60,460 nucleotides of DNA from Rhodococcoides kyotonense (lineage in GTDB: Bacteria; Actinomycetota; Actinomycetes; Mycobacteriales; Mycobacteriaceae), in assembly GCF_900188125.1 (NCBI RefSeq), contig NZ_FZOW01000027.1:1-60460 (forward strand). Reading direction: 5' to 3'. Every line of letters begins with the position of its first letter. Position 1 is the first letter of the stretch. The notes beneath the pieces were generated by a model, which was not told where the DNA came from, made no database searches, and worked only from the letters and a program-made list of their open reading frames with translations. The position numbers and the translations under genes are program-made. This document shows, piece by piece, positions 52,629-60,460 of this stretch.

Positions 52629-53800
52629 CGAACACCATCCATGGACAGCAGCAGCTGCATACGGTGCGCAGCGAGCTCCGGGTCCGGGAACAGGCCCAGC
52701 TCGTCGGTGAGGCGGAACAGATTACTCAGGTGCTGGAGCGAACGCAGGCCTTCGCGTCCGGTGACCATGCGGAAGTGATTCTGGTGTCCGGACAGCCACG
52801 CCACGAAGACGCAGCCGACTTTGTAGCGGTCCGCGGGGCGCTCGAACATCTTCACGGCCATGGGGATCGAGCGGTTCATGATCTCTTCGAAGCTCTCCTT
52901 GTCGCCGGCGTCGAGTGCTGCGAATCCGCTGGAGGCGATCGGTGCGATCGGGTCGAGCACGCCCAGCAGGCCGTGGCTGTGGTGGGTGTCGTCACCGAGC
53001 AGGAGGTCGGTGTATCCGTAGTCGTCACCCGTGAACACCTTCACGGACTCGGGCAGGCGACGGCGGAATTCCTTCTCCAGCTCGTGGTCGAGGAGGCTGA
53101 ACTTGATGCCTTCGAGGTGATCGGCGTTCTCGCGAGCCATCTGCACGACGACGTCCATGGCAGCCATCACGTCGTCGTGGCCCCAGTAGCCTGCCAGCGA
53201 CGGATCGAAGCCCGTGCCGAGCCAGTGCACGATCGCGGGGCGGGAGGCTTTCGACAGCACCTGGCCGTAGACGGAGAGGTAGTCCTCGGACGACGTCGCG
53301 GCTGCCGCGAGTGCGTGGCTGGCGCGGATTACGGCGGCGCTTCCGTGCTGCTCGACGAATTCGAGCTGCTCGAGGTATGCGTCGACGACGGCGCCCAGTT
53401 CTGGCTTCGCCGTGGTCAATTGATCGGTGCCGGCGCCGGCTACCACGGCCGCTCCCGCTTCCTTGGCCGCTGCGACGCCGAGACGGATGAGTTCCTGTGC
53501 CTGCGTCCAGTTCAGACCGCCAGGGCCACGCTCGGTGGTGTCCATGGCCTCGGCGATGCCGATTCCGTAGCTGAAGAGGTGCTTGCGGAACGCGATGGTC
53601 GCTTCCCAGTCGATCGGGGGGACCTCACCGGGAGTGTAGTTTCCGCGCGTGTCCGCAACGACGTGCGCGGCAGCGAGGACTCGGCGAGAAGTGAAGGGCG
53701 CCGGGTGCTTCGGGTAGTCGATCGGCTCGTGCATCGTGTGCGGAGCCTGTCCGCCATCGACGGTGGGCAGGCTGACTTTCAATGCGGTGGGGGTGCTCAT
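52625..53800 (-). CDS. DUF993 protein, dihydrodipicolinate synthase/aldolase-like
   Basis: This is a 391-residue protein of the DUF993 family (TIM-barrel, class I aldolase-like fold). Recognisable segments are WEATIAFRKHLFSYGIGIAEAMD, VHWLGTGFDPSLAGYWGHDD, GIKFSLLDHELE and THHSHGLLGVLDPIAP. The lysine in GIKFS (about residue 232) sits where a Schiff-base lysine would be expected; its function is unproven. AGAAGGA precedes the ATG. It lies 39 bp after the CaiB-type gene and overlaps the kinase. The family has no agreed reaction; its place here suggests retro-aldol or Claisen-type cleavage of a CoA or phospho intermediate (inference). Confidence 0.82.
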   Translation of the reverse strand: MSTPTALKVSLPTVDGGQAPHTMHEPIDYPKHPAPFTSRRVLAAAHVVADTRGNYTPGEVPPIDWEATIAFRKHLFSYGIGIAEAMDTTERGPGGLNWTQAQELIRLGVAAAKEAGAAVVAGAGTDQLTTAKPELGAVVDAYLEQLEFVEQHGSAAVIRASHALAAAATSSEDYLSVYGQVLSKASRPAIVHWLGTGFDPSLAGYWGHDDVMAAMDVVVQMARENADHLEGIKFSLLDHELEKEFRRRLPESVKVFTGDDYGYTDLLLGDDTHHSHGLLGVLDPIAPIASSGFAALDAGDKESFEEIMNRSIPMAVKMFERPADRYKVGCVFVAWLSGHQNHFRMVTGREGLRSLQHLSNLFRLTDELGLFPDPELAAHRMQLLLSMDGVR

Positions 53801-53839
53801 TCGTCCTTCTTCGTTGTTCGTGTTCGAGGTGGTCGGGTG

Positions 53840-55096
53840 TCAGGACCAAGCACCGGGGCCGCCCGCGCGTTCGCGGTCGTTCTCGGAGCCGATGACGTTG
53901 GCGGCCTTGAGTTCTGCGATGGCATCCTCGGAAATTCCTGCGGCCGTGAGGACTTCTTCGTTGTGCTGTCCCACCTTCGGCGGCACATGGCGCAGACGTC
54001 CCGGTGTGTCGGACAACTTGATCGGCATGCCGACGAACTTGACGGGACCGATCCCGTCTATGTCGGTTTCGAGGACGAGTCCGTTGTGAGCGACCTGCGG
54101 ATCGACGAATACGTCGTCGTAGTCGTTGACGGGTGCGACCAGCACATCCTCGTCTTCGAACCGCTTCATGATCTCGTCCCGCGGGAAGGTGCGGATCGCG
54201 GCCTCGAGCAGCTGATGTGTTTCGGTGGTGTGTTCGCGCAGTCCCTCGATGGTCTGAAAGCGACTGTCTTCCACAATGTCCTGCGACAGACGGCAGGCGC
54301 GCGCCGCGCGCTGCCATTGCTGGTCGACGTAGAACTCGCCGATCAGAGTGAACCACAAGCCGTCGGACGCCTCGTAGTACCCGTAGAGCGCGGTGTTGTG
54401 CGCGTGGGCAATTCCCTTGGTGGGTTGTGGGTACTGCTGTCCGGTGTTGAGGTACGTCGTGCCTTCTTGCAGGTGGCTGGTGATGGCTGCGTTCATCAGG
54501 TTGGAGTCGACGACCTGTCCACGGCCGGTCTTCTCGCGAGCGGCGAGCGCGATCATCATGCCCTGTGCGAATTGCATGGAGGCGAGGTAGTCGATCATGA
54601 ACGTGCCGGTAGGAACAGGCCCCGTCTCACTGGTGCCGGTCAGCGCCATCAGTCCGCTGATCGCCTGCGCTGCAAGATCCTGACCACGACGGTGCACGTA
54701 TGGCCCCGAGATGCCGTACCCGGATGCGTACGCAACGATGATGCGTGGATTGATCTCGGACAGTTGATCCCAACCGAAACCGAGGCGGTCCATCACTCCG
54801 GGGCGGAAGTTGCTGGCCACGATGTCGGCGTCTCGCACGAGGTCGTAGATCAGTTGTTTACCGCGATCGGACTTGAGGTCGACGCTGATGCTTTTCTTGT
54901 TTCGATTCGTCGCCGACCAGTGCGGGCTGTAATTACCGCCGATGAAGGGCGGCTGATCTCGGCCGATTTCGCCGACATCGATACGCTCGACCTTGATGAC
55001 TTCCGCACCGAAGTCGCCCAGTACCTGAGTGGCCGACGGTCCTTGCTCGAGTTGGGTGAAGTCGAGAATACGTACCCCTGCGAATGCATCTGTCAT
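53840..55096 (-). CDS. CaiB/BaiF family (class III) CoA-transferase
   Basis: This is a 418-residue class III CoA-transferase. Family landmarks are FAGVRILDFTQLEQGP, LGDFGAEVIKVERIDVG, NRNKKSISVDLKSDRGKQL and the block MIDYLASMQFAQGMMIAL followed by EKTGRGQVVD. The aspartate in MIDYLAS is the expected acyl nucleophile. ATG 55096 overlaps the preceding CoA-transferase stop (ATGA); the frame is open much further upstream, but that part is antisense to nothing family-like. It moves CoA between carboxylic acids, activating or recycling an acid intermediate. Two mechanistically different CoA-transferases side by side are unusual. Confidence 0.92.
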   Translation of the reverse strand: MTDAFAGVRILDFTQLEQGPSATQVLGDFGAEVIKVERIDVGEIGRDQPPFIGGNYSPHWSATNRNKKSISVDLKSDRGKQLIYDLVRDADIVASNFRPGVMDRLGFGWDQLSEINPRIIVAYASGYGISGPYVHRRGQDLAAQAISGLMALTGTSETGPVPTGTFMIDYLASMQFAQGMMIALAAREKTGRGQVVDSNLMNAAITSHLQEGTTYLNTGQQYPQPTKGIAHAHNTALYGYYEASDGLWFTLIGEFYVDQQWQRAARACRLSQDIVEDSRFQTIEGLREHTTETHQLLEAAIRTFPRDEIMKRFEDEDVLVAPVNDYDDVFVDPQVAHNGLVLETDIDGIGPVKFVGMPIKLSDTPGRLRHVPPKVGQHNEEVLTAAGISEDAIAELKAANVIGSENDRERAGGPGAWS

Positions 55097-56733
55097 GCGC
55101 GGAGCATCCTTTCTTGCTGCTGGCGGCGTCCCGTCGATCGCGGAGGAAGGGGAGAAATTCCCACGACTCCGGGTTCGAAGATCCGCCGGTCCATGATTTT
55201 CGGTGAGCGCATGATCGGTTCGAAAGCCATGCGGCTCAGAATGTCTCGTTCGATATCGACGCCGGGAGCTACCTCGATCAGTTCGACACCATCCTCGACC
55301 AACTGGAAGACTGCTCGGTCGGTGATGTACAGAACTCGTTGCCCGGTGCGACGTGCACGCTCTGCGTTGAAGCTGACGTGGCTGACCGTGTCGACGAACT
55401 TGGAGTAACGGCCTTCCTGGTCGATCCGCACCTCGCCGCCCTCGATGTGTTCGACGAGCCCGCCGCCACACAGTGTTCCGCAGAAGACGAGATTTCTTGC
55501 CTTCTGGCTGATGTCGATGAACCCGCCAGGGCCGATCGGCGTCGTCCCGACGACCGCGACGTTGACGTTGCCTCGCTTGTCGATCTCGGCGAATGCAAGT
55601 CCGGCCAGATCCAATGCGCCGCCGTCGTAGATGTCGAACTGACTCGGCATATCCACGATCGACGACGGGTTGATCGCAGTGCCGGAATCGAGTCCGACTC
55701 CAGGTAGGCCGCCGTAGATGCCTTGCTCGACGGTCAAGGTGAACCTGTCGAGGAAGCCTTCTTCCAGTGCGACGTAACTGATCCCGTTGGCCATCCCGAC
55801 GCCGAGGTTCGCGAGGTCGCTCTCGGCGACCTCCATTGCCGCGCGTCGCGCGACGACCTTGCGGTGGTCGAACGGGAGTGCGTCGACGACCGTCGGTGCA
55901 TTGGGCACCGCTCCGGTTCGGCGAGCGTCGGAGACGGTGATCGGCGTCTGGTTGGGGAAGTCGGTGACGACCACGTGATCGACGAACGGTGCTGGAATAC
56001 GCACTTGCCCAGCGGGTATAGCACCTCGCTCGACCAACCGTTTGACCTCGACGAGGACGATGCCGCCGCAGTTGTGGACGGCTTGCGCGATGGCGAAGTT
56101 GTCGCCGACGGCTGCTTCGTCCTCCATGGCGATGTTGCCGTCTGCGTCGGCAGACGTCGCGCGCAGCAGTGCTACGTCCAGATCGAAGCGTGGGTAGAAG
56201 AGCCATTCCTCGTCGCCGATGGTGACGACCTCGCTGAGTCCGGTGGTCGTCTGCTCGTTCATCCGCCCCCACTGGTGGCGCGGATCGACGAATGTGTCGA
56301 GTCCGATGTCGGTGAACAGACCGGGCCTGCGGGCGGCGATCTCGCGATACATCAGCGAAATCGTGCCTGCGGGAAGGCCGATCGCCTCGACGGAACCGTC
56401 GGCGATGACCTTCTGTTGCCGCGGGGACAGCACGAAATGCGATCCGATGAAACGTGTGACGAGGCCCGGGATGGAGATGTGGTCGATGCCGCGGCCTTCG
56501 TGGTCGCCGAGTCCCATGACGTGGACGACGGTCAGGTCACGGGGAGCAGCGTCTGCTTCCCATCGCTGTTCGACTGCGGTCAGTAGTGTCTCGGGTACCT
56601 GGAGCAGCGATCCGGTGCCGCCTACGACCACTGTCGAGCCCGCCGGAACGAGCGCCGCCGCGTCCTCGGGCGACAGGACGAGGCCATGGGCCCGGAGTCC
56701 GGACGGGGCCGATCCCAGTTCGATGCGGGTCAC
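55093..56733 (-). CDS. Class I acyl-CoA:acetate/3-ketoacid CoA-transferase (propionate CoA-transferase type)
   Basis: This is a 546-residue single-chain class I CoA-transferase with fused alpha (about 30-260) and beta (about 285-520) halves. Landmarks are VVVGGTGSLLQVPETLL and RATSADADGNIAMEDEA in the first half, and LTVEQGIYGGLPGVGLDSG in the second, where the Glu of VEQG is the CoA-thioester-forming residue. The GTG at 56733 overlaps the SDR stop (GTGA). The family activates short hydroxy or keto acids using acetyl-CoA. It lies directly upstream of the CaiB-type transferase. Confidence 0.9.
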   Translation of the reverse strand: MTRIELGSAPSGLRAHGLVLSPEDAAALVPAGSTVVVGGTGSLLQVPETLLTAVEQRWEADAAPRDLTVVHVMGLGDHEGRGIDHISIPGLVTRFIGSHFVLSPRQQKVIADGSVEAIGLPAGTISLMYREIAARRPGLFTDIGLDTFVDPRHQWGRMNEQTTTGLSEVVTIGDEEWLFYPRFDLDVALLRATSADADGNIAMEDEAAVGDNFAIAQAVHNCGGIVLVEVKRLVERGAIPAGQVRIPAPFVDHVVVTDFPNQTPITVSDARRTGAVPNAPTVVDALPFDHRKVVARRAAMEVAESDLANLGVGMANGISYVALEEGFLDRFTLTVEQGIYGGLPGVGLDSGTAINPSSIVDMPSQFDIYDGGALDLAGLAFAEIDKRGNVNVAVVGTTPIGPGGFIDISQKARNLVFCGTLCGGGLVEHIEGGEVRIDQEGRYSKFVDTVSHVSFNAERARRTGQRVLYITDRAVFQLVEDGVELIEVAPGVDIERDILSRMAFEPIMRSPKIMDRRIFEPGVVGISPLPPRSTGRRQQQERMLRA

Positions 56734-57497
56734 AACATCACGTCCCCTCCGCACACGTTGATGCATTCGCCAGTAATGTAGGACGCGTCGTCAGATGCGA
56801 GAAACGCTACGGCTGCGGCAACTTCGTCGGCCGTGCCCGTTCGACCCAGCGGGTTCGTGGAGATACGACGCTGAAGGGTCTCGTCGGCATCTTCGCCGGT
56901 GATCTTGCCGACCTCGACACTGGCGTACTCCGACAGGTCGGTGTCGATGCGTCCCGGTGCGACTGCGTTGACTCGAATACCCTGCGGTGCAAGCGCAGTC
57001 GCGAATGTTCGAGTCAAACTCAGAACGGCGGCTTTCGATGCCGCGTAGTGCGCTGACAGCGGATTCGGAAGATGGGCTTGGATCGACGCGACAGTCACGA
57101 TCGATCCACCGTCGACAAGGCACTTCGCCGCCAACTGGAGGGTGAGCAGCACGCCTCGCGCGTTGATATCGAGCACGCGGTTCCACTCGTCGACGGTCAA
57201 TGCTGCGGCGGGAGCGAAGGTTTGAATGCCTGCGTTGGCAACGACGATGTCAAGAGCGCCTATTTTCGCCGCAAGCTCGACTATTCGGACATCGCTGACG
57301 TCCAACGTCAATGCTTCCGCGGACAGCCCTCGATCCAAAAGGCGCTTCACGACCTTGGTGGATCGCACGTGGTCGATGTCGGCAATCAGAACATGTGCGC
57401 CGTCGGCGGCGAGACGTTCGGCGATCGCCTGGCCGATGCCCCGTCCTGCGCCGGTGACCAAAGCGCAGTTGCCGGTGAACTTGGAGTGAGTTGTCAT
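56730..57497 (-). CDS. Short-chain dehydrogenase/reductase
   Basis: This is a 255-residue classical SDR. It has TGAGRGIG cofactor binding (12-19), LDVSD, NAGIQ, catalytic Ser in VASIQAH and YAASK (Tyr-x3-Lys), ending in ITGECINVCGGDV. The aspartate in IADIDH after strand 2 suggests NAD preference. ATG 57497 overlaps the MaoC stop (ATGA). Next to a MaoC-type hydratase and CoA-transferases it probably acts as a 3-hydroxyacyl-CoA or hydroxy-acid dehydrogenase (inference). Confidence 0.92.
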   Translation of the reverse strand: MTTHSKFTGNCALVTGAGRGIGQAIAERLAADGAHVLIADIDHVRSTKVVKRLLDRGLSAEALTLDVSDVRIVELAAKIGALDIVVANAGIQTFAPAAALTVDEWNRVLDINARGVLLTLQLAAKCLVDGGSIVTVASIQAHLPNPLSAHYAASKAAVLSLTRTFATALAPQGIRVNAVAPGRIDTDLSEYASVEVGKITGEDADETLQRRISTNPLGRTGTADEVAAAVAFLASDDASYITGECINVCGGDVML

Positions 57498-58000
57498 TCG
57501 TTGTGCGCTCCGCTGGCCGTAACGCCGTCGAGGGGCACTTTCGAGAGCAGTTCCACTTTCTGACCGCGCTGGCAGAGCCGTCCGTCCTGATCTACGACTT
57601 GGACGTCGAATGTGACGATCGCCTGCTCGGGATTGGACTTGCTGTCGCGCATCGCGGCAACGGAGTATTCGACGAAGATCGTGTCGCCGAGGAAGATCGG
57701 CGCGACGAAGCGCCAGTCGGAGATGCCCAGGAACGCGATTGCCGTGTGGCGCAGCATCTCGGTGCGTGGCCACATGAGCCCGTGTGCGTAGGCGAGGCCC
57801 ATCATTCCGTGTGCGATGCGCTTGCCGAACTGACTGGACTGGGCGTAGACGTCACTCGTGTGCACCTCGGAGTAGTCGCCGGTCAGACCTGCGAATCCGA
57901 TGATGTCGTAGTCGGTGATCGTGCGACCCGGGCTGCGGAACGCAAGTCCGACGTAAAGGTCTTCGTAGAGAAGTCCTTGCCTCGGAATCTTGTTGCTCAT
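57494..58000 (-). CDS. MaoC-family (R)-specific enoyl-CoA hydratase-like dehydratase
   Basis: This is a 168-residue hot-dog fold protein. The hydratase motif is partly visible: FAGLTGDYSEVHTSDVYAQ followed by RIAHGMMGLAYAHGL, with the Asp-x4-His pair expected for catalysis. ATG 58000 is used because the longer frame has no family-like sequence; GGGAA lies 11 nt upstream. It is the first gene of the minus-strand operon and its stop overlaps the SDR start. Expected role is hydration or dehydration of a CoA thioester. Confidence 0.88.
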   Translation of the reverse strand: MSNKIPRQGLLYEDLYVGLAFRSPGRTITDYDIIGFAGLTGDYSEVHTSDVYAQSSQFGKRIAHGMMGLAYAHGLMWPRTEMLRHTAIAFLGISDWRFVAPIFLGDTIFVEYSVAAMRDSKSNPEQAIVTFDVQVVDQDGRLCQRGQKVELLSKVPLDGVTASGAHNE

Positions 58001-58133
58001 GTGGTTTGCGTTCCCTTCATGGTCGTGCGATCCGTTCGCGTAGTTGCAGAGTTCGCATGGGTGAGTGCTGGGATGGCCGGACTCCGTGTGCCGAGAACCG
58101 TATCGGCTAGACCTTGTGACCTCGTTCACTAGC

Positions 58134-58163
58134 GGAACTCTGTTCCAATATGGAACACTGTTC
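58134..58163. promoter_or_regulatory. Cluster of GGAAC/GTTCC half-sites, putative IclR operator
   Basis: Four half-sites alternate in orientation: GGAAC (58134), GTTCC (58142), GGAAC (58152) and GTTCT (58160). The central TGTTCCA-ata-TGGAACA (58141-58157) is a perfect 7-bp palindrome of the type bound by IclR-family regulators. It lies in the divergent region between the MaoC and IclR genes, so it can control both transcripts. Confidence 0.65.
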
Positions 58164-58248
58164 TGAATTGAGTGTCAATCCGTTGGAAGAACGCGACCAG
58201 CTTCGTGTCAGGGTGACCGCCGAGCACTGAGAGAAGGAGGGTGACTGT

Positions 58249-59067
58249 ATGGCGACCGGGACTCTGCCCCGTGGTTTGGCTATTCTGCAGACTCTTGTGG
58301 GTTCCGCAGACGGACTGCCGTTGACGAAGATCGCCGATGACGTGGACTTGCCCAAGAGTGCAGCGCATCGAATCCTGTTGACTCTGATCGACGAGGGTTT
58401 TGTCCAGCAGAACGAGGTCAAGGGAACCTATGCGCTGACGCTGCGGATCGTCAGCCTTGGCCTACGGCACCTCGCCAGCAGCACCGTCTTCGAACTCGCG
58501 TTGCCGATACTCTCGCGTCTCGCCGCTGAATCGGGGCAGCTGGTACGTCTTGGTCTTGTGGACGGGCAGAAGCTGGTGTGGGTCGCACGGACGCAGGGGG
58601 CGCGAGCAGGGCTACGCTACGACCCCGACGTGGACCACGGTTCCGAGATTCCCCTGGCGACGTCGGCCAGCGGTCTTGCGTGGTTGTCGGGTATGTCCGA
58701 CGACGATGCAGTGAGCTTCGTTGCGAGACAGGAGATCGATCTTCGGCACGAGGTCGGCCACAATGCGCCTACGACACTCACTGAGGTTCTGGCTTTGATC
58801 CACGACACCAGGACCAGGGGATGGGCGCGTGTCCATGACAGTGTCGAAGAGGGTATCTCGGCAATGGCGGTACCCATCGCCGATTCGTCCAATGGGCGTG
58901 CCCTGGGAGTGGTCAGCATCGCTGGGCCATCGCTGCAATTGACCGACGCCAAAATGGATGTGCTTGCGCCGGGACTCCATGCCGCTGCAGTCGAACTATC
59001 CGGCCTTGCAGGAAGTTTCGCCAACGACATTCAGCTCAAGAGCCACTTCGCGGGCCTCAGCGCCTGA
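58249..59067 (+). CDS. IclR-family transcriptional regulator
   Basis: This is a 272-residue regulator. The winged helix (about 5-75) is LPRGLAILQTLVGSADGLPL and LPKSAAHRILLTLIDEGFV, and the effector domain has LATSASGLAWLSGM, GWARVHDSVEEGISAMAVPI and LGVVSIAGPSLQL. GGAGGG lies about 9 nt before the ATG. It is divergent from the eight-gene catabolic operon and 34 bp upstream of the aldolase gene. The half-site cluster in between indicates control of both sides and autoregulation. Confidence 0.92.
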   Translation: MATGTLPRGLAILQTLVGSADGLPLTKIADDVDLPKSAAHRILLTLIDEGFVQQNEVKGTYALTLRIVSLGLRHLASSTVFELALPILSRLAAESGQLVRLGLVDGQKLVWVARTQGARAGLRYDPDVDHGSEIPLATSASGLAWLSGMSDDDAVSFVARQEIDLRHEVGHNAPTTLTEVLALIHDTRTRGWARVHDSVEEGISAMAVPIADSSNGRALGVVSIAGPSLQLTDAKMDVLAPGLHAAAVELSGLAGSFANDIQLKSHFAGLSA

Positions 59068-59101
59068 CGGCGTCGACCCGACGAGTACAGGAGAAATTAA
59101 G

Positions 59102-59965
59102 TTGCGTGCCGATCTGTCCGTAATCGTCGCTGCCGCCCTACGCCGCGAGGCTGCCGTTCCTGCGATCAGCGTCTATGACCTGACGACCGCTCAGGCCGTC
59201 GTCGCTGCCAGTGAGCGGATGTCGCGTCCGGTGATCCTTCTGATTCCGCCAACTGCGGCGAAAGGGGTGTCTGGTGCACGATTTATCCGAGCGCTTCGAT
59301 CCGTGGCGGACGACGCTTCGGTCGAGGTCAGCCTGCAACTCGACCATGCCCACGACATCGTGCTCATCGAGCATGCGGTGGCGGCGGGGGTGGACGCCGT
59401 TCTGGCCGACGGCTCGTCGTTGCCCGACGAGGAGAACGTGACGTTCGTGACGCGCGTGCGCGGTCTGGTCGGCCCCGATATCGTGCTCGAAGCCGAGCTC
59501 GGCAACCTCGCCGGAGACGAGGACAGGGCGCACATCGCACAGAGCGCGGCGGAGTCCACGGCCGGCATGACCGATCCGACGGCCGTGCCCGCGTTCCTCG
59601 CGGCGTCGGGCGCCCAGCTGCTCGCCGTCGCCGTGGGCAATGTGCATGGCCACTACACCGGCACCCCGCATCTCGATTGGGCACGTATCGCCGCGATTCA
59701 GAGTGCTGCGTCACCGATTCCGCTTGTGCTGCACGGTGCCTCGGGTATTCCGCATGGGCAGTTGGCGGCGGCGCCGGCACACGGTATTGGCAAGATCAAC
59801 TTCAATACCGAACTACGGGACAGCATTTTTCACACCTTGGCCGACAAGGCGCAGCAGTGGCGCGATAACGGCCTCGATCTGGGCGGGCTACTGGGGGACT
59901 GGTCGGAGGCCGCATCGGTATTCGTTTCGAGTACACACCGACTGATCGCTGGGGCCGTCGAGTGA
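59102..59965 (+). CDS. Class II (zinc) fructose/tagatose-bisphosphate aldolase family protein
   Basis: This is a 287-residue class II aldolase fold protein. Zinc and catalytic residues are seen in VSLQLDHAHD (Asp and His), GNVHGHYTG (His) and LHGASGIP (His), with GIGKINFNTELR as the phosphate/DHAP loop. TTG 59102 is chosen because AGGAG lies 9 nt upstream. It follows the IclR gene by 34 bp. Relatives split ketose bisphosphates or ketotetronate-derived phosphates to DHAP and an aldehyde. It probably cleaves the phosphorylated product of the acid-sugar kinase (inference). Confidence 0.88.
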   Translation: MRADLSVIVAAALRREAAVPAISVYDLTTAQAVVAASERMSRPVILLIPPTAAKGVSGARFIRALRSVADDASVEVSLQLDHAHDIVLIEHAVAAGVDAVLADGSSLPDEENVTFVTRVRGLVGPDIVLEAELGNLAGDEDRAHIAQSAAESTAGMTDPTAVPAFLAASGAQLLAVAVGNVHGHYTGTPHLDWARIAAIQSAASPIPLVLHGASGIPHGQLAAAPAHGIGKINFNTELRDSIFHTLADKAQQWRDNGLDLGGLLGDWSEAASVFVSSTHRLIAGAVE

Positions 59966-60317
59966 GTGCACAAGCAAGTGCTGGTCGTTCGAGTAAAGGC
60001 TGCGAATAAGGAACCCTCGGGACGGTTCAGTCAAAGGGGGCTTTCGCGCGGGACACACTCTCCAGATCGCCGGGGCCGACGTCTCAATCGAGTCTCGCAA
60101 CGGCGACGCACCAGCAGCCAGAGAGCATGGCATCGAATGACGACTGATGTGTACCAAGGATCCACTCAAGAGGGTGACCTGAATCACTGTATGGACCATT
60201 GGCACGTATTTTCAGTGACTGATTGACCGTCTGACCGCGTCACGGCAACATCGAAGACCAACGGTACTCCTTGCGGCCAGCCTGAGCGCAAGGGCGTGGA
60301 AGGCGGTGTTCGAACAG
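59966..60317. other. Intergenic stretch after the aldolase gene
   Basis: About 350 bp without a supported gene. An 11-bp palindrome TCAGTGACTGA sits at 60212-60222, about 95 bp before the next start, and may be an operator. An 86-codon frame at 59966-60226 has no ribosome site and an Arg/Ser-rich shadow-like composition. Confidence 0.45.
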
Positions 60318-60460
60318 ATGACTGAGCTCGACGAAAAAGCGGTGGCTCCGTCGGCTAATCTCGCCGATCGGTATCGCGTCGATTCTGGACCGGTTCTGAT
60401 GACGGGCGTGCAGGCGATTGCACGTCATTTGGTGGAACAGCACGAGCGTGACAGGCGTGC
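60318..60460 (+). CDS. Indolepyruvate ferredoxin oxidoreductase-like protein, N-terminus only (runs off the window)
   Basis: The ATG at 60318 opens a frame that continues to the edge. Its 47 visible residues contain LADRYRVDSGPVLMTGVQAI and LVEQHERDRR. This matches the N-terminal pattern of single-chain indolepyruvate (2-oxoacid) ferredoxin oxidoreductases, which read L-x-DRY followed by a TGxQAL segment. Such enzymes oxidatively decarboxylate aryl or branched 2-oxoacids to acyl-CoA. AAGGCGG lies about 11 nt upstream. It is in the same direction as the aldolase. Only the beginning is visible, so the call is tentative. Confidence 0.6.
   Translation, partial: MTELDEKAVAPSANLADRYRVDSGPVLMTGVQAIARHLVEQHERDRR

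Noticed and set aside
53840..56272. Possible 810-residue fusion upstream of the CaiB-type protein
   Set aside because: The upstream 390 codons are an Arg-rich out-of-frame reading of the class I CoA-transferase gene; CaiB homology starts exactly at ATG 55096.
59966..60226. 86-codon plus-strand frame after the aldolase
   Set aside because: GTG start without a ribosome site, Arg/Ser-rich shadow-like composition, and no family.

Overview
The window is high-GC DNA that looks like Nocardiaceae-type actinobacterial sequence (Rhodococcus or a close relative; this is an inference). The reasons are two WhiB-family genes, frequent GTG and TTG starts, many lipoprotein receptors, operons stitched with ATGA/GTGA overlaps, and mycobacterial-style remnants of ndh and ilvD. 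No rRNA, tRNA, CRISPR array, insertion sequence or transposase was seen. The content is almost entirely catabolic and transport: five solute-binding lipoproteins of the peptide or TctC type are paired with full transporters, one further peptide-type receptor has no adjacent transporter, and there are six regulators of the RpiR, LacI, IclR and MarR types.

Region by region. 37-2384: two MFS exporter genes on the minus strand, the downstream one truncated. 2485-15179: an RpiR-controlled locus. A minus-strand arm carries a VOC protein, a LigJ-like amidohydrolase, an RraA-type aldolase, a beta-propeller glycoside hydrolase-like protein and a peptide-type receptor. A plus-strand arm carries the RpiR regulator, a second closely related receptor, a Dpp-type ABC transporter with a permease-ATPase fusion, and a second RraA-type aldolase. 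15321-24478: a LacI regulator divergent from a second Dpp-type transporter (double-ATPase fusion, two permeases, receptor) that encloses a ureohydrolase with a histidine-rich N-terminus, followed by an MFS carrier. 24640-33355: a second RpiR regulator, a second LigJ-like hydratase, a third RraA-type aldolase, a TctBA tripartite carrier with two TctC receptors, a 4,5-dihydroxyphthalate decarboxylase-like protein, a second VOC protein and a UspA protein.

33462-36577: MFS, WhiB, a small ORF, MarR and a non-coding stretch. 36578-41650: a compact five-gene nickel/peptide-type ABC operon behind a perfect inverted repeat. 41777-46586: IclR, an APC amino-acid-type permease and a divergent lipoprotein amidase. 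46876-48490: a degenerate ilvD/ndh junction and a second WhiB. 48724-48787: two overlapping, mutually exclusive perfect inverted repeats. 48807-58000: an eight-gene minus-strand operon (MaoC, SDR, two different CoA-transferases, DUF993, four-carbon acid sugar kinase, DenD-like dehydrogenase, MHS-type symporter). It is divergent from an IclR regulator, a class II aldolase and the start of an indolepyruvate ferredoxin oxidoreductase-like gene that runs off the window.

How it may work together (inference). LigJ-type hydratases and RraA-type aldolases are the last two steps of the protocatechuate/gallate 4,5-cleavage route, giving pyruvate and oxaloacetate. Two such modules under near-identical RpiR regulators, each with its own uptake system, suggest degradation of hydroxylated aromatic or polycarboxylate compounds. 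No ring-cleavage dioxygenase is present in the window. The right-hand operon combines acid-sugar enzymes with CoA-thioester enzymes and is the best candidate here for an undescribed pathway.
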